Positions 1 through 7,933 are shown, numbered from the stretch's first letter. The stretch is DNA of 16,854 nt from Pseudomonadota bacterium (GCA_023428645.1 JAEYXD010000003.1:1-16854), one strand, 5' to 3'. The notes: generated by a model from the letters alone, not told the origin. Numbers and translations are program-made.

Positions 1-760
1 GCTGCGTCGCGGCCACGAGCAGTTTGCCGTGATCCGCCGTGTCGAGCTCGCGGTTGCCGAACGGTTCCGCATTCAACACCGTCACGGTACCGCTGCCCAC
101 CGCGACCCGCGCGGCCTGTAAGTTCCCGTCTCGAGACAGTCCCCACGCGAGCGGCTCGTCCGTATCGAGAAAGCTCGATACGTCGAGGTGGCACACTTCG
201 AGCGTGCGGGACTCCGGGCGCTCGTTGCCTTCGCGGTCGATTTCCCGCAGCGCGCCGCACGTGGAAAGCGCTCTGACGGGAACATTCGGCGAGGTCGCGG
301 GCGCGGCCTCGCGCTCGCCTGTGCGCTCGGACTTGCCGTCCGCGTCTCGATCGTCGCTCTCGTCCGCTTCCTCGTCGGGCTCCGGATAGTCCCAGCCGAC
401 ACCAGACCACTCGGCGAAGTCCTCATCGCCGATCAAGGTGTTGTCGACGACCAGGTGTCCGCCGGCCTCGACCCACTGCTTGATCTCGCGACGGCGCGCG
501 TCGATCAGATCCCAATGCCAGTTCGACAGCACGAGCACGTCGACGGCGTCGGTCAGCGTGCCCACGGTTCTGCGCCGCTCGGTCGTCGCGCCGAGCGCCT
601 CGGCAAATTTCTGCGCGGCGTAGAAAGGGTTCGTGAGCGCTTCGCCGCGCAGCGGCGCGGGCACCGTCATGTTCTCCCAGTGCGTGTTGCGCGCGATGTA
701 GAAGGCGAGCAGGCCGAGCGCGATCACGACGAGCGCGGTGACGATCGTGCGCGGCTTCAT
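1..760 (-). CDS. DUF4350 domain-containing membrane-anchored protein (3' end cut by window edge)
   Basis: The frame reads from an ATG at 758-760 through the left edge with no stop (253 codons visible). Residues 1-23 (MKPRTIVTALVVIALGLLAF...) form an N-terminal membrane anchor or uncleaved signal. The rest is soluble, with the family-typical NPFYAAQKFAEALG near residue 45, a vLVLSNWHWDL strand and an AGGHLVVDN segment, resembling the GATase-like fold of DUF4350. A strongly acidic insert (DEEADESDDRDADGK, about residues 128-142) interrupts the domain. Its start overlaps the stop of the DUF4129 gene by four bases (ATGA), implying translational coupling. In related bacteria these proteins accompany MoxR ATPase and DUF58 genes; the precise molecular role is unknown. 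Family call is firm, function is inference. Confidence 0.85.
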   Translation of the reverse strand, partial: MKPRTIVTALVVIALGLLAFYIARNTHWENMTVPAPLRGEALTNPFYAAQKFAEALGATTERRRTVGTLTDAVDVLVLSNWHWDLIDARRREIKQWVEAGGHLVVDNTLIGDEDFAEWSGVGWDYPEPDEEADESDDRDADGKSERTGEREAAPATSPNVPVRALSTCGALREIDREGNERPESRTLEVCHLDVSSFLDTDEPLAWGLSRDGNLQAARVAVGSGTVTVLNAEPFGNRELDTADHGKLLVAATQ

Positions 761-1530
761 GGCGCGCTTCCCGCGTCCGGCGCGGCGAGCGCGGCGTCGA
801 AGCCAGCCGCCAGCGCTTCGATCTCGTCCACGTGCGGATCGCGCCCGCCGTAGACGGCGCGCTGCCAGACGTCGATCAAGCGCGCGACATAGTCGCGGCG
901 GTCAGCGGGCAGATGGCGCGAGGCGAGCGCCAGACAATCGCCTTCGGTGCTCGAATCCCGAATCGGCGCTTGATGAACGTGCGCGAGCCGCGACAGCAGG
1001 CCGCGGTACAACAGCGCGAGCGCGGCGCGATGCTCGCCGCGACGCCACAGCGCGAGCGCGGCCGCGCCGATGTCGTCGGGCAGGCTCTCGGGCCGGATGT
1101 CGAGATCGCGCACGTGAGTCGGCACGTTGAGGCGTGCGCTCGTGCCGAGCGGCTCGCGGCTTCCGATCATCCGCAGCACGAGCCCTGCGAGCGCGAGCGC
1201 CAGCATGCCGCCGACGACCCACACGAGCACGCGGCTCAGCTGAGCGAGCCAGGTGAAGAACCCCGCGATCCAGCGAAGGAAGCCGCTGCTTTCCGCGGGT
1301 TTCGGCTGTTCGTCGCCATTCCAGCGCAACACGCGCACTTCGCGCTCACCGCTCAAGTTCGGATCGGCTCGGAGCGCGTCGACGGCGCGGGCGATCTCGT
1401 CCTCGGACGGCGCATCGCCGACGTTCTGCGCGCGTCCTTGCAGCGGCGCGAGCGCGCCACACAGGCAGATCGCCGCGAGCAGCGCGGCCGCGAGCGCATG
1501 CGGACGGCGTGCATCAGCGCGTGAACGCAC
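757..1530 (-). CDS. DUF4129 domain-containing membrane protein
   Basis: 257 residues from a GTG at 1528-1530; no better internal start exists before the signal sequence. Residues about 11-34 are a hydrophobic signal peptide ending near GRA-Q. A short periplasmic segment with an EDEIARAVDALRADPNL motif follows. One transmembrane helix lies at about 100-122 (VLVWVVGGMLALALAGLVLRM), then a cytoplasmic C-terminal DUF4129 helical region at about 150-225 (GAAALALWRRGEHRAALALLYRGLLSRL and DCLALASRHL). It overlaps the upstream membrane-protein gene by 17 bp and the DUF4350 gene by 4 bp, so the genes are clearly co-transcribed. DUF4129 proteins typically occur in MoxR/DUF58 clusters; the biochemical role is not established. 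Confidence 0.88.
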   Translation of the reverse strand: MRSRADARRPHALAAALLAAICLCGALAPLQGRAQNVGDAPSEDEIARAVDALRADPNLSGEREVRVLRWNGDEQPKPAESSGFLRWIAGFFTWLAQLSRVLVWVVGGMLALALAGLVLRMIGSREPLGTSARLNVPTHVRDLDIRPESLPDDIGAAALALWRRGEHRAALALLYRGLLSRLAHVHQAPIRDSSTEGDCLALASRHLPADRRDYVARLIDVWQRAVYGGRDPHVDEIEALAAGFDAALAAPDAGSAP

Positions 1531-2248
1531 GACGAAACTCCTGCTCGATGTCCCAGGCCTCGAGCTCGACGCGACGATTCAGGTACATCGCGAATCCGGC
1601 CGCGACATAGAAAGGCTCCAGCAGCAGGATGACGATCGCATACGCGATCGCGAAGACGAGCTCGAGCACTCGCTCGCCTTCGCCGGACAAGAACTGGGAA
1701 GGATCGGGCGCAAGACCCGCCGGCGCGAACCAGAACGCGAACGACAGCAGGGACAGCGTCAATGTGAGGCCGGCCGTCGAGTAGGCGCCCGTCACGAGCG
1801 CGGCCGCGCCGCTCTTACCGGCGCGAAGCTGGCGTACGCGGTTGCCGCGCGCGCCCAACGGCAGACCTTCGAGCTGATACACCGGTTGCGTGAACGAGCG
1901 CCAGGGCGACAGGCGGCGCAACGTGAGGGTGCCGAACAGCTGGCCCCACAGAACGTGTCGCTGCGCTCGCCGCAGATCGCCTGGCGTCGTCGTCTGACCG
2001 AACGCGGCGCGCGACAGCACGAACAGAATCGTGCGATCGAGCCAGGGTTTCAGCCACCACAACAGGAGTGTCGGCAGCCAGGCGGCGATCTCGAAGGTTG
2101 CGAGCGCGAGCACGATGACGGGAACGGCGACCGCGAAGTAGCAGGTGTACACGGAGCGCGCGGCGCTTTGACACAGCCGCACACCGAGATCGGCGGCTTC
2201 CAGGGCGCTGCGGCGACGCAGCCGGATCGCGATGGAGTCAACTTGCAC
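1514..2248 (-). CDS. Multi-pass membrane protein of the MoxR-associated operon, function unknown
   Basis: 244 residues from a GTG at 2246-2248 overlapping the end of the SpoIIM-like gene by 11 bp. I recognise it by position and by its C-terminal signature LLLEPFYVAAGFAMYLNRR followed by LEAWDIEQEFRR, common to the membrane protein found between SpoIIM-like and DUF4129 genes in Xanthomonad-type genomes; I cannot name a characterised family. Hydrophobic stretches lie at about 36-66 (probably two helices), 157-178 and 197-222. A charged loop (residues 85-150, rich in Arg) probably faces the cytoplasm. There is no catalytic motif I can point to. Likely a structural or scaffolding partner of the neighbouring membrane proteins (inference). 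Confidence 0.8.
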   Translation of the reverse strand: MQVDSIAIRLRRRSALEAADLGVRLCQSAARSVYTCYFAVAVPVIVLALATFEIAAWLPTLLLWWLKPWLDRTILFVLSRAAFGQTTTPGDLRRAQRHVLWGQLFGTLTLRRLSPWRSFTQPVYQLEGLPLGARGNRVRQLRAGKSGAAALVTGAYSTAGLTLTLSLLSFAFWFAPAGLAPDPSQFLSGEGERVLELVFAIAYAIVILLLEPFYVAAGFAMYLNRRVELEAWDIEQEFRRAFTR

Positions 2249-3221
2249 GGCGGCCTTGGAGCGTCAGATACGCGATGACGGCCGCCCAACAGAAGGCCGC
2301 GACGGCATACTTCACGGCATTCGGCACCCACGTCGAGGACGACCAGAACGCCTCGATGCCGGCGGCAATCAAGAGCATCACGGTGACGCCGTACACGATC
2401 ACGATCGACTCGCGTGCCGACGCGACGAGTGCCTCCGTACGCGTGCGTCGGCCCGGCGCCAGCATCGAGTGGCCGATGCGCAGACCGGCCGCACCGGACA
2501 ACACGATCGCCGTCAGCTCGAACGAGCCGTGCGTCGCGACGAACGACCAGAAGGTCGAGGAGAGGCCGCGCTCGGTCAGGTAGCCGGCGATGCCGCCCAT
2601 GTGCGCGCCGTTGAAGGCGAGAAAGAACAGGCTGCCGACGCCCGCGAACAAGCCGCTCGCGAAACACTGAAACGCGATGCCGATGTTGTTGCGGATGTAG
2701 AAGCCGAACATCTGCCAGTCGTTGTCGGCCGTGCGCGTCCGCCCGATCGAAGCAGCGGAGTCCGAATACATCTCCTCGTACATCGAGGCGGTGTCCGGAT
2801 CGACGAGCGACAGGATCAGTTCGGGTTGGGAATAGACGAGCAGGCCGATGACGAGCAGCGGCAGGCCGAAGACGGCGGTCGCGATCCACACGTACAGCGC
2901 GTGCGCGCGCACGGCGCGCGGGAAGTCGACGCCGAACAGCCGGCGCAGCCGCCCGACGCCGAATTCGCGCCGTTGATAGATCGCCTGATGCGCATCGGCG
3001 GTGAGGCGGTCGAGGTGCTCGACGATGTGCGCGGGATAGGAGCGCGCCCGCGCGAGCGCGAGATGCTCGCATGCGCGACGGTAAAGCTCCGCGATGCGCT
3101 CGCCCGAGAGTGGCTTGTCGGCCCGCTTCGACCACGGCTTGTAGTTGCGCAGTGCCGCCAGTGCGTGCTCGAGCTCGTCCCACTCGGGCTGATACAGCTG
3201 TTCGAATTGCAGCGGTGTCAT
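2238..3221 (-). CDS. Stage II sporulation protein M (SpoIIM) family membrane protein
   Basis: 327 residues, ATG at 3219-3221 overlapping the RDD gene stop as ATGA. A soluble helical N-terminal part (1-105, including RNYKPWSKRADKPLSGERIAELYRRAC) precedes about five membrane segments, roughly 107-130, 183-203, 225-250, 272-292 and 303-321. The hallmark HGSFELTAIVLSGAAGLRIG (231-250) and the NNIGIAFQCFASG / FNGAHMGGIAGYL segments mark the SpoIIM family. Bacillus SpoIIM belongs to the engulfment DMP complex with SpoIIP and SpoIID; this organism type does not sporulate and the neighbours are different, so a sporulation role is not implied. Non-sporulating homologues are common in MoxR-linked operons and probably form part of an envelope complex (inference). 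Confidence 0.92.
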   Translation of the reverse strand: MTPLQFEQLYQPEWDELEHALAALRNYKPWSKRADKPLSGERIAELYRRACEHLALARARSYPAHIVEHLDRLTADAHQAIYQRREFGVGRLRRLFGVDFPRAVRAHALYVWIATAVFGLPLLVIGLLVYSQPELILSLVDPDTASMYEEMYSDSAASIGRTRTADNDWQMFGFYIRNNIGIAFQCFASGLFAGVGSLFFLAFNGAHMGGIAGYLTERGLSSTFWSFVATHGSFELTAIVLSGAAGLRIGHSMLAPGRRTRTEALVASARESIVIVYGVTVMLLIAAGIEAFWSSSTWVPNAVKYAVAAFCWAAVIAYLTLQGRRAS

Positions 3222-3919
3222 CGTCGACCGAGCAGCCAGAGCGCGACGGCGAGCACGCGTTGTGTGACTTCCGGCCCCGACCGTCCGGCATCCCCCGAGA
3301 CGGACGCCGCCAACGCGGCGAGCTCATCGAGCCGTTCCGGCGTGAGGCGCGAGGCGCGCGCGGCGAGCGCGATGACGGCGGCTTGATCTTGCGGCGCGAG
3401 CGCATGCGCAGGCGCGAGCGGTTCGATGTCGCGCAGGGTGGTTTTTGGCGATGGCAGCGGCTGATGGACGACGAGCGTCGCCGCGGCGATATCGCCGAGC
3501 CGCTTGAAATCCCGGCGCAGGAGCATGCTCGCGACCGCGAAGCCGTACATCAGCGGCAGGAAATCGGCGACGCGCAGCAAGTTGCGGGTAAAGGACGCGG
3601 CGGGCGTGATCGGCAGGCCGCTGTCCATCACGACCTTGAGCTTCATGAGGCGCTTGCCGGGCGTCGCGCCCCAGCGGCTCAGTTCGAACGCGACCGGGTA
3701 GAGCCATTCGAGCGCGAACAACAGGATCAGGATGAGCGCGATGCCGAGACCGCCCATCGCGACGGCGACCATGCTGACCGCCCAGATGATGACCAGGCGA
3801 ATGGACCAGTCGATCAGAAAGGCATAGAAGCGCACCGCGAGCCCGGCGGGGCGCAGTTCGATCATGATTCCTTCCGGCGTCTCTGCGTGGACGGCGGTAT
3901 CGAGGACGGCGTTACTCAC
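3218..3919 (-). CDS. RDD family membrane protein
   Basis: 233 residues from a GTG at 3917-3919. I prefer this start because the TPEG segment conserved near the N-terminus of operon-type RDD proteins (here residues 14-17) lies upstream of the ATG at 3863-3865, although that ATG has a better Shine-Dalgarno (GGAAGG, 4 nt away). The frame stays open up to 4084 but the added residues look non-coding. RDD features: R30 with RFYAFLIDWSIR and D37, helices at about 41-55, 57-78 and 121-134, TPGKR (86-90) followed by LMKLKVV, and LLRVADFLP with D119. A soluble C-terminal tail of about 75 residues follows the domain. It is first gene of the overlapping five-gene operon. RDD domains are proposed transport or assembly modules; the substrate is unknown here. 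Confidence 0.88.
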   Translation of the reverse strand: MSNAVLDTAVHAETPEGIMIELRPAGLAVRFYAFLIDWSIRLVIIWAVSMVAVAMGGLGIALILILLFALEWLYPVAFELSRWGATPGKRLMKLKVVMDSGLPITPAASFTRNLLRVADFLPLMYGFAVASMLLRRDFKRLGDIAAATLVVHQPLPSPKTTLRDIEPLAPAHALAPQDQAAVIALAARASRLTPERLDELAALAASVSGDAGRSGPEVTQRVLAVALWLLGRR

Positions 3920-4123
3920 TGATCGTTCGGAACACTCGCTCCGCCGACACGAGCCTTCGTGTGGCGCGAGCCTTGGTCGCTGCGCTGCCTTGAGTTGTCT
4001 TGGCCCGCCGAGGGCGCCGGCATTGTGCCTCGTCCGCGCGGCGCCCGCATCTGCGGCGTGCTCGGCTCGAGACCTGGATACCACTACGGCCGCGGGTCCA
4101 AAGCGCGGCCGGTGACGTGCCCG
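3920..4123. other. Intergenic gap between the RDD operon and matB
   Basis: About 200 bases lie between the matB stop and the RDD start, both read on the minus strand. The promoter of the membrane operon should be here, but I see no convincing sigma70 -35/-10 pair. The only clear structure is the hairpin at 4088-4110. Confidence 0.4.
4088..4110 (-). terminator. Hairpin just downstream of matB, weak terminator candidate
   Basis: On the minus strand, GGCCGCG and CGCGGCC pair perfectly (7 bp) around a 9-nt loop, beginning 13 nt after the matB stop. No T-tract follows, so intrinsic termination is uncertain; it could instead be a transcript-end stabiliser. Confidence 0.3.
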
Positions 4124-5656
4124 CTAGCGCGAACCCGGCGCCGCGAACGCGTCCTTGTAACGTTCGCGCAGCACCGCCTTCTGCACCTTGCTCATCGCGT
4201 TGCGCGGCAGCTCGTCGAGAATGTAGATCTGCTTCGGTGTCTTGAATGCCGCGAGCTGCGCGCGCAGGGCGGCGCCGATGGCGTCCGCGCTCAGCGAAGC
4301 GCCGGCTCGCAACGTGACCGCCGCGGCGACGGCTTCGCCGAAATCCGGATGCGGAATCGCGAACACCGCGCTTTCCTCGACGCCGGGCAAGGCATCGATC
4401 GCAGTTTCGATCTCCTTCGGATACACGTTGAGGCCGCCGGAAATGATCAAGTCCTTGCCGCGGCCGACGAGCCGCAAATAGCCGTCCGCCTCCAGGACGC
4501 CGAGGTCGCCCGTGATGAAGTAGCCGTCGGCACGAAATTCCGCGGCCGTTTTCTCGGGCATGCGCCAGTAGCCTTGGAACACGTTCGGGCCCTTCACTTC
4601 GACATTGCCGATCGTGCCGCTCGGCAGCGTGCTGCCCGTCGCATCGGTGATCCGCACGTCGATGCCGGGCAACGGGCGGCCGACCGTGCCCGCGCGACGT
4701 TCGCCGTGCAGCGGGTTCGAGGCGATCATTCCGGTCTCCGTCATGCCGTAGCGCTCGAGAATGCGCTGACCAGTGCGGGCCTCGAACCGATCGAACGTAT
4801 CCGCGAGCAGGGGCGCGGACCCCGACACGAACAAGCGCACGTTGCGCACGGCGGCGCGATCGAGGCGCGCGTCCGCGAGCAGGCGCGTATAGAACGTCGG
4901 TACACCCATCATGACGGTCGCGCGGCCGAGGTCCGCGAGTACGGCGCCGACGTCGAACTTCGGATGCAGCACGACGCGCGCGCCGCTCAGCAAGGCGCAG
5001 TGCAGAGCGACGAACAAGCCATGGACGTGATACAGCGGCAGCGCGTGCAACAGGACATCGCTCGCCGTGAAGCCCCACTCTTCGATGAGCGTGCGCGCGT
5101 TCGAAAGCTGATTGCCGTGCGTGATCATCGCGCCCTTCGAGCGGCCCGTCGTGCCCGAGGTGTAGCAGATGACGGCAAGGTCGGTCGTCGCGCGTGCGAC
5201 GACGCTCGAATCGTGCGCAGGCGCGGCGGCCCGCTCTGCGAGCGAGCCGTCGCCAGCCGTGCCGAGCGAAAGGCAATGCTCGACGCCATTCGCGCGCGCG
5301 ACGACGGTCAACTCATCGAGGCGCTCCGGGGCGACGATACAGACGCGCGGAGACGCATCGCCGAGGAAATAGTCGATCTCGCGCGCCACGTACGCCGTAT
5401 TCAACGGCACGTAGATCGCGCCGATACGCAGCGCCGCGAGATACAGCGCGACGTTCTCCGCCGACTTCTCCACCTGGACGGCGAGCCGATCGCCGGGCTG
5501 CAGGCCAAGACCCATGAGCGCGCTCGCATAGCGGGCGACCCAGGCATCGAGCTCGCGTCCGGTCCACGTGCGTGCGCCTGCGCCGCTCGATTCGAGCACG
5601 ACCGCATCCGCACGGGCATGCAAGGACGATTGAATGGCGCCGTACAGATTCGACAT
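4124..5656 (-). CDS. matB: Malonate--CoA ligase (malonyl-CoA synthetase, MatB type)
   Basis: 510-residue cytosolic ANL-superfamily enzyme joining malonate and CoA with ATP to give malonyl-CoA, AMP and PPi. Motifs: YTSGTTGRSKG phosphate loop (165-175), ERYGMTETGM (301-310), ITGDLG (381-386), the hinge VGRGKDLIISGGLNVYPKEIE (397-417) and catalytic Lys in LPRNAMSKVQK (K490). The segments KGPNVFQGYWRMPEKT and GGLNVYPKEIE match MatB much better than ordinary fatty acyl-CoA ligases, and the length fits (about 500). I chose the ATG at 5654-5656 because MSNLYGAIQS matches the family start; 24 upstream codons in the same frame (to 5728) look spurious. No good Shine-Dalgarno. There is no malonate decarboxylase or transporter beside it, so the malonate source is unclear. 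A broader short-chain dicarboxylate acyl-CoA ligase remains possible. Confidence 0.9.
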   Translation of the reverse strand: MSNLYGAIQSSLHARADAVVLESSGAGARTWTGRELDAWVARYASALMGLGLQPGDRLAVQVEKSAENVALYLAALRIGAIYVPLNTAYVAREIDYFLGDASPRVCIVAPERLDELTVVARANGVEHCLSLGTAGDGSLAERAAAPAHDSSVVARATTDLAVICYTSGTTGRSKGAMITHGNQLSNARTLIEEWGFTASDVLLHALPLYHVHGLFVALHCALLSGARVVLHPKFDVGAVLADLGRATVMMGVPTFYTRLLADARLDRAAVRNVRLFVSGSAPLLADTFDRFEARTGQRILERYGMTETGMIASNPLHGERRAGTVGRPLPGIDVRITDATGSTLPSGTIGNVEVKGPNVFQGYWRMPEKTAAEFRADGYFITGDLGVLEADGYLRLVGRGKDLIISGGLNVYPKEIETAIDALPGVEESAVFAIPHPDFGEAVAAAVTLRAGASLSADAIGAALRAQLAAFKTPKQIYILDELPRNAMSKVQKAVLRERYKDAFAAPGSR

Positions 5657-5822
5657 GGAGCGGGGAGCGATGCGGCTTTTCGGAGGCCGGGCAGTGTGCG
5701 CAAAGCCGGTGCACGCCGCAATCGACAAATCATTGCGTTGCCCCGTCGCGTGGTCGTTCGCCTGCGGTTAGGATGACGGCGACGCCGCGCGTGCGGCGCA
5801 CACCACACACATGGGGGATACA
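5657..5822. promoter_or_regulatory. Divergent promoter region between matB and the SnoaL-like gene
   Basis: About 165 bases separate two divergently read genes, so both promoters should lie here. I see only weak -10-like matches (for example TAGGAT at 5769-5774 on the plus strand) with no well-spaced -35, and no clear operator palindrome. Confidence 0.35.
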
Positions 5823-6305
5823 GTGAAGCATCTCGTTCTTGCGCTTGCCATGAGCGGTCTTGCCCTCACCGCGACCGCGGTCGCGGCCGATCCGATGTCC
5901 GTTCAGGACTATGTCGAGATTCAACAGCTCTATTCGAAATACAACCATGCGATCGATTCCGGCAATGCGGACGCATGGGCGGATACGTTCACTCCCGACG
6001 GTGCGTTCAACAACAATGTCGGCCGCGAGGCGCTGAAGAAATTCGTCACCGACACGTGGGTCGCCCGCATGAACGGTCCCTCGACGCGGCAGCACTGGAA
6101 TACGAATCTGTCGATCACCGGCGATTCGAAAGCGGCGAAGGGATCCGTGTACTTGATGCTCGTGGACTTTGGCACGAAGCCGACGTCGATCGCCTCGATG
6201 GGCTTGTACGACGACGAGCTCGTGAAGACGCCACAGGGCTGGCGCTTCACGAAGCGTCAGACGAAGCGCGCGGGTCCGCCGGCCGAGGTCGAAGCGAAGA
6301 AATAG
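5823..6305 (+). CDS. Exported SnoaL-like / NTF2-like small protein
   Basis: 160 residues from GTG 5823, chosen because GGGGGA (5813-5818) sits 4 nt upstream and it gives a clean signal peptide (VKHLVLALAM... to about A22 with AVAADP cleavage region); an in-frame ATG at 5811 would add four residues. The mature part has the SnoaL-like layout: MSVQDYVEIQQLYSKYNHAIDSGNADAWADTFTPDG (helices and D/W positions typical of the cone fold), ALKKFVTDTW, a central TRQHWNTNLSITGD strand (His typical of the pocket) and a C-terminal DDELVKTPQGWRFTKRQ strand pair. These folds serve as small-molecule isomerases, dehydratases or binding domains; an exported form has no assignable substrate. Its stop lies 3 nt before the convergent EcsC stop. 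Confidence 0.85.
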   Translation: MKHLVLALAMSGLALTATAVAADPMSVQDYVEIQQLYSKYNHAIDSGNADAWADTFTPDGAFNNNVGREALKKFVTDTWVARMNGPSTRQHWNTNLSITGDSKAAKGSVYLMLVDFGTKPTSIASMGLYDDELVKTPQGWRFTKRQTKRAGPPAEVEAKK

Positions 6306-6308
6306 CGC

Positions 6309-7085
6309 TCACCCCTCCCCCGCGGAGCGGGGGAGGGCCTGGGCAGGCGCGGATTCGCGTCCATGCGCTCGCTCGTCGAACCATCGCATCCGATACGCGT
6401 TGATCGCCGTATCACCGAGCTTGCGCAACAACCGATAATTCACTACGAAGCCGACCGGCGCGCCCACGACCGGCAGCAGCTGCGCGAGCTTCGCGAGATC
6501 GATGTAATCTCGATATTGCTGCTGGAACGTGCGCCAGTCGAACTCGTCGATCGACGCGGGCTTCGGCTGCTCCCGCCAGGCCGGCATTCTCGCGTACACA
6601 TCGCAACGATGCGACGCGCTCGAGAACGCGAGCTGGAACACGTAGAGCATGTACAGCCGCTCGGTGTAGTCCTCTCCCGAATGGCCGTACAACGCCGCGA
6701 TCTCGAACAGCAATTTGAGTTTCAGCGTCAGCAGCAGTGGGAAATCCGCCAGGCCGAGGAAGATGCCACCCGCGCCGGTGATGCCGCCTTCGGCGGCGGC
6801 GGTGCGCCGAAAGAACTCGATGCGCTCGGCGACGCGCCGCTCGCGCTCCCGCAGCGAGCCGGTGAAGAGCGGCGGAGCGGTCGTGTAGTTCGAGCCCGCG
6901 AGCATCGCGCGCGTCATCTGCTCGATGACGACCGTTACCGCGCGATGCACTTGCTCCGGAATATAGCTGTTGAGCTTGCGTTGCAGTCCTTGCGTCGCGC
7001 GGCTGACGAGGCCGGGCGGTGCCTGCATTTCCGTTTGCCAACGCCCGAGTTCCTCGCGGGCGAGCGTGTCGTAGTCCGGGGTCAT
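6309..7085 (-). CDS. EcsC family protein
   Basis: 258 residues from ATG 7083-7085. EcsC-family signatures: an amphipathic N-terminal part (MTPDYDTLAREELGRWQTEM), a GGITGAGGIFLGLADFPLLLTLKLKLLFEIAALYG core (about 100-134, the Gly-rich hairpin-like hydrophobic segment), then LYMLYVFQLAFSS, and a second hydrophobic hairpin LAQLLPVVGAPVGFVVNYRLLRKLGDTAINAYRMRWF (200-236). Family role is poorly defined; EcsC was first seen beside the EcsAB ABC transporter of Bacillus, which is absent here. The frame is open upstream to 7361 but those codons overlap the HupE gene and were excluded. The last codons (PRSAGEG-stop) are made of the hairpin repeat at 6313-6337, suggesting the original C-terminus was replaced by an inserted repeat. 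Confidence 0.87.
   Translation of the reverse strand: MTPDYDTLAREELGRWQTEMQAPPGLVSRATQGLQRKLNSYIPEQVHRAVTVVIEQMTRAMLAGSNYTTAPPLFTGSLRERERRVAERIEFFRRTAAAEGGITGAGGIFLGLADFPLLLTLKLKLLFEIAALYGHSGEDYTERLYMLYVFQLAFSSASHRCDVYARMPAWREQPKPASIDEFDWRTFQQQYRDYIDLAKLAQLLPVVGAPVGFVVNYRLLRKLGDTAINAYRMRWFDERAHGRESAPAQALPRSAGEG
6313..6337. terminator. Perfect 11-bp hairpin between convergent genes, probable bidirectional terminator / REP-like repeat
   Basis: CCCTCCCCCGC (6313-6323) and GCGGGGGAGGG (6327-6337) pair perfectly around a GGA loop. It lies 7 nt after the SnoaL-like stop and overlaps the last codons of the convergent EcsC gene. Similar C-rich/G-rich palindromes recur between genes in many high-GC proteobacteria, so it is probably a dispersed repeat acting as transcript end. 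No T-tract on either strand. Confidence 0.55.
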
Positions 7086-7149
7086 GGCGACAACTTGGCA
7101 CAAGCGCCGCGGCCTCGCCAGAGAGGTCGCGGGCGGGCGCCGCGACACG

Positions 7150-7175
7150 TATGATCCGCCGACACGTCGAGGAGG
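7150..7175 (+). promoter_or_regulatory. Candidate -10 box (7150-7155) and strong ribosome binding site (7169-7175) for the HupE gene
   Basis: TATGAT at 7150-7155 matches the sigma70 -10 consensus at five of six bases; no -35 is evident 17 nt upstream. GAGGAGG at 7169-7175 lies 4 nt before the GTG at 7180 and decides that start over the in-frame ATG at 7084. A transcript starting near 7162 would have a very short leader. Confidence 0.45.
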
Positions 7176-7179
7176 CCGA

Positions 7180-7911
7180 GTGCTGACAGCCGAATTCACG
7201 AACCAGGAAAGCGGACGCTGCTTCGCTGCATTGTGCGGTGTCTGGTTGCTGGTCGGCGTGGCGATGCTGCTCGGGGCCGGTCCCGCGTTCGCGCACAACG
7301 TCGACGAGGCCGATCGAGCCTTCCTCGCGAACAACACCGGGATGCAGATCATCCCCTTCATCTATCTCGGCGCGAAGCACATGGTCACGGGGTACGACCA
7401 TTTGCTGTTCCTCGTCGGCGTGATCTTCTTCCTGTACCGGATGCAACAGGTCGCGCTGTACGTGACGCTGTTCGCGATCGGCCACAGCGTCACGTTGCTG
7501 AGCGGCGTGCTCGGGCGGATCGACGTCAACCCCTACGTCATCGATGCGATCATCGGCCTGTCGGTCGTCTACAAGGCCTTCGATAATTTGCACGGCTTCA
7601 AGACGCTGTTCGGCGTGCAGCCCGAGCCGCGCGTCGCGGTCCTCGTGTTCGGTCTCGCGCACGGCTTCGGGCTCGCGACGAAGATGCAGGATCTGCGGCT
7701 CGCCGAAGAAGGGCTCGTCGCGAACATCATCGCTTTCAATGTCGGCGTCGAGATCGGCCAGTTCCTTGCGCTCGGCGCGATCTTGCTCGCAATGAACTTC
7801 TGGCGCCGGACCGCGAGCTTCGTGCGCCACGCGTATGCGACGAACGTGCTGTTGATGGCCGCGGGCTTCGTGCTCGCGGGGTATCAGGTGGCGGGCTATG
7901 TCTGGGGCTGA
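7180..7911 (+). CDS. HupE/UreJ family membrane protein
   Basis: 243 residues from GTG 7180. Signal-like helix 15-38 ending PAFA-H39, then about six membrane helices (73-88, 91-110, 118-135, 150-165, 180-207, 220-240). Family residues are all present: HMVTGYDHLLF (H67, D73, H74), FAIGHSVTLLSG (H102), FGLAHGFGLATKM (H161) and FNVGVEIGQ (E191). These polar residues inside helices are the likely metal-binding set; classical HupE/UreJ members are nickel permeases linked to hydrogenase or urease. No hydrogenase or urease gene is near, so nickel is not shown; this belongs to the broader HupE/UreJ_2 type of unassigned metal. It is the first gene of an operon with the anchored protein 39 nt downstream and gltS. 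Confidence 0.88.
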   Translation: MLTAEFTNQESGRCFAALCGVWLLVGVAMLLGAGPAFAHNVDEADRAFLANNTGMQIIPFIYLGAKHMVTGYDHLLFLVGVIFFLYRMQQVALYVTLFAIGHSVTLLSGVLGRIDVNPYVIDAIIGLSVVYKAFDNLHGFKTLFGVQPEPRVAVLVFGLAHGFGLATKMQDLRLAEEGLVANIIAFNVGVEIGQFLALGAILLAMNFWRRTASFVRHAYATNVLLMAAGFVLAGYQVAGYVWG

Positions 7912-7933
7912 GAGCCTCGTCCAGCCCGCGTCA

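Noticed and set aside
2238..3221. Sporulation gene
   Set aside because: The SpoIIM family is widespread in non-sporulating bacteria, and no other sporulation gene is present.
3959..5776. 605-codon plus-strand frame opposite matB
   Set aside because: Arg/Ala/Asp-rich antisense shadow of a clearly recognised enzyme gene.
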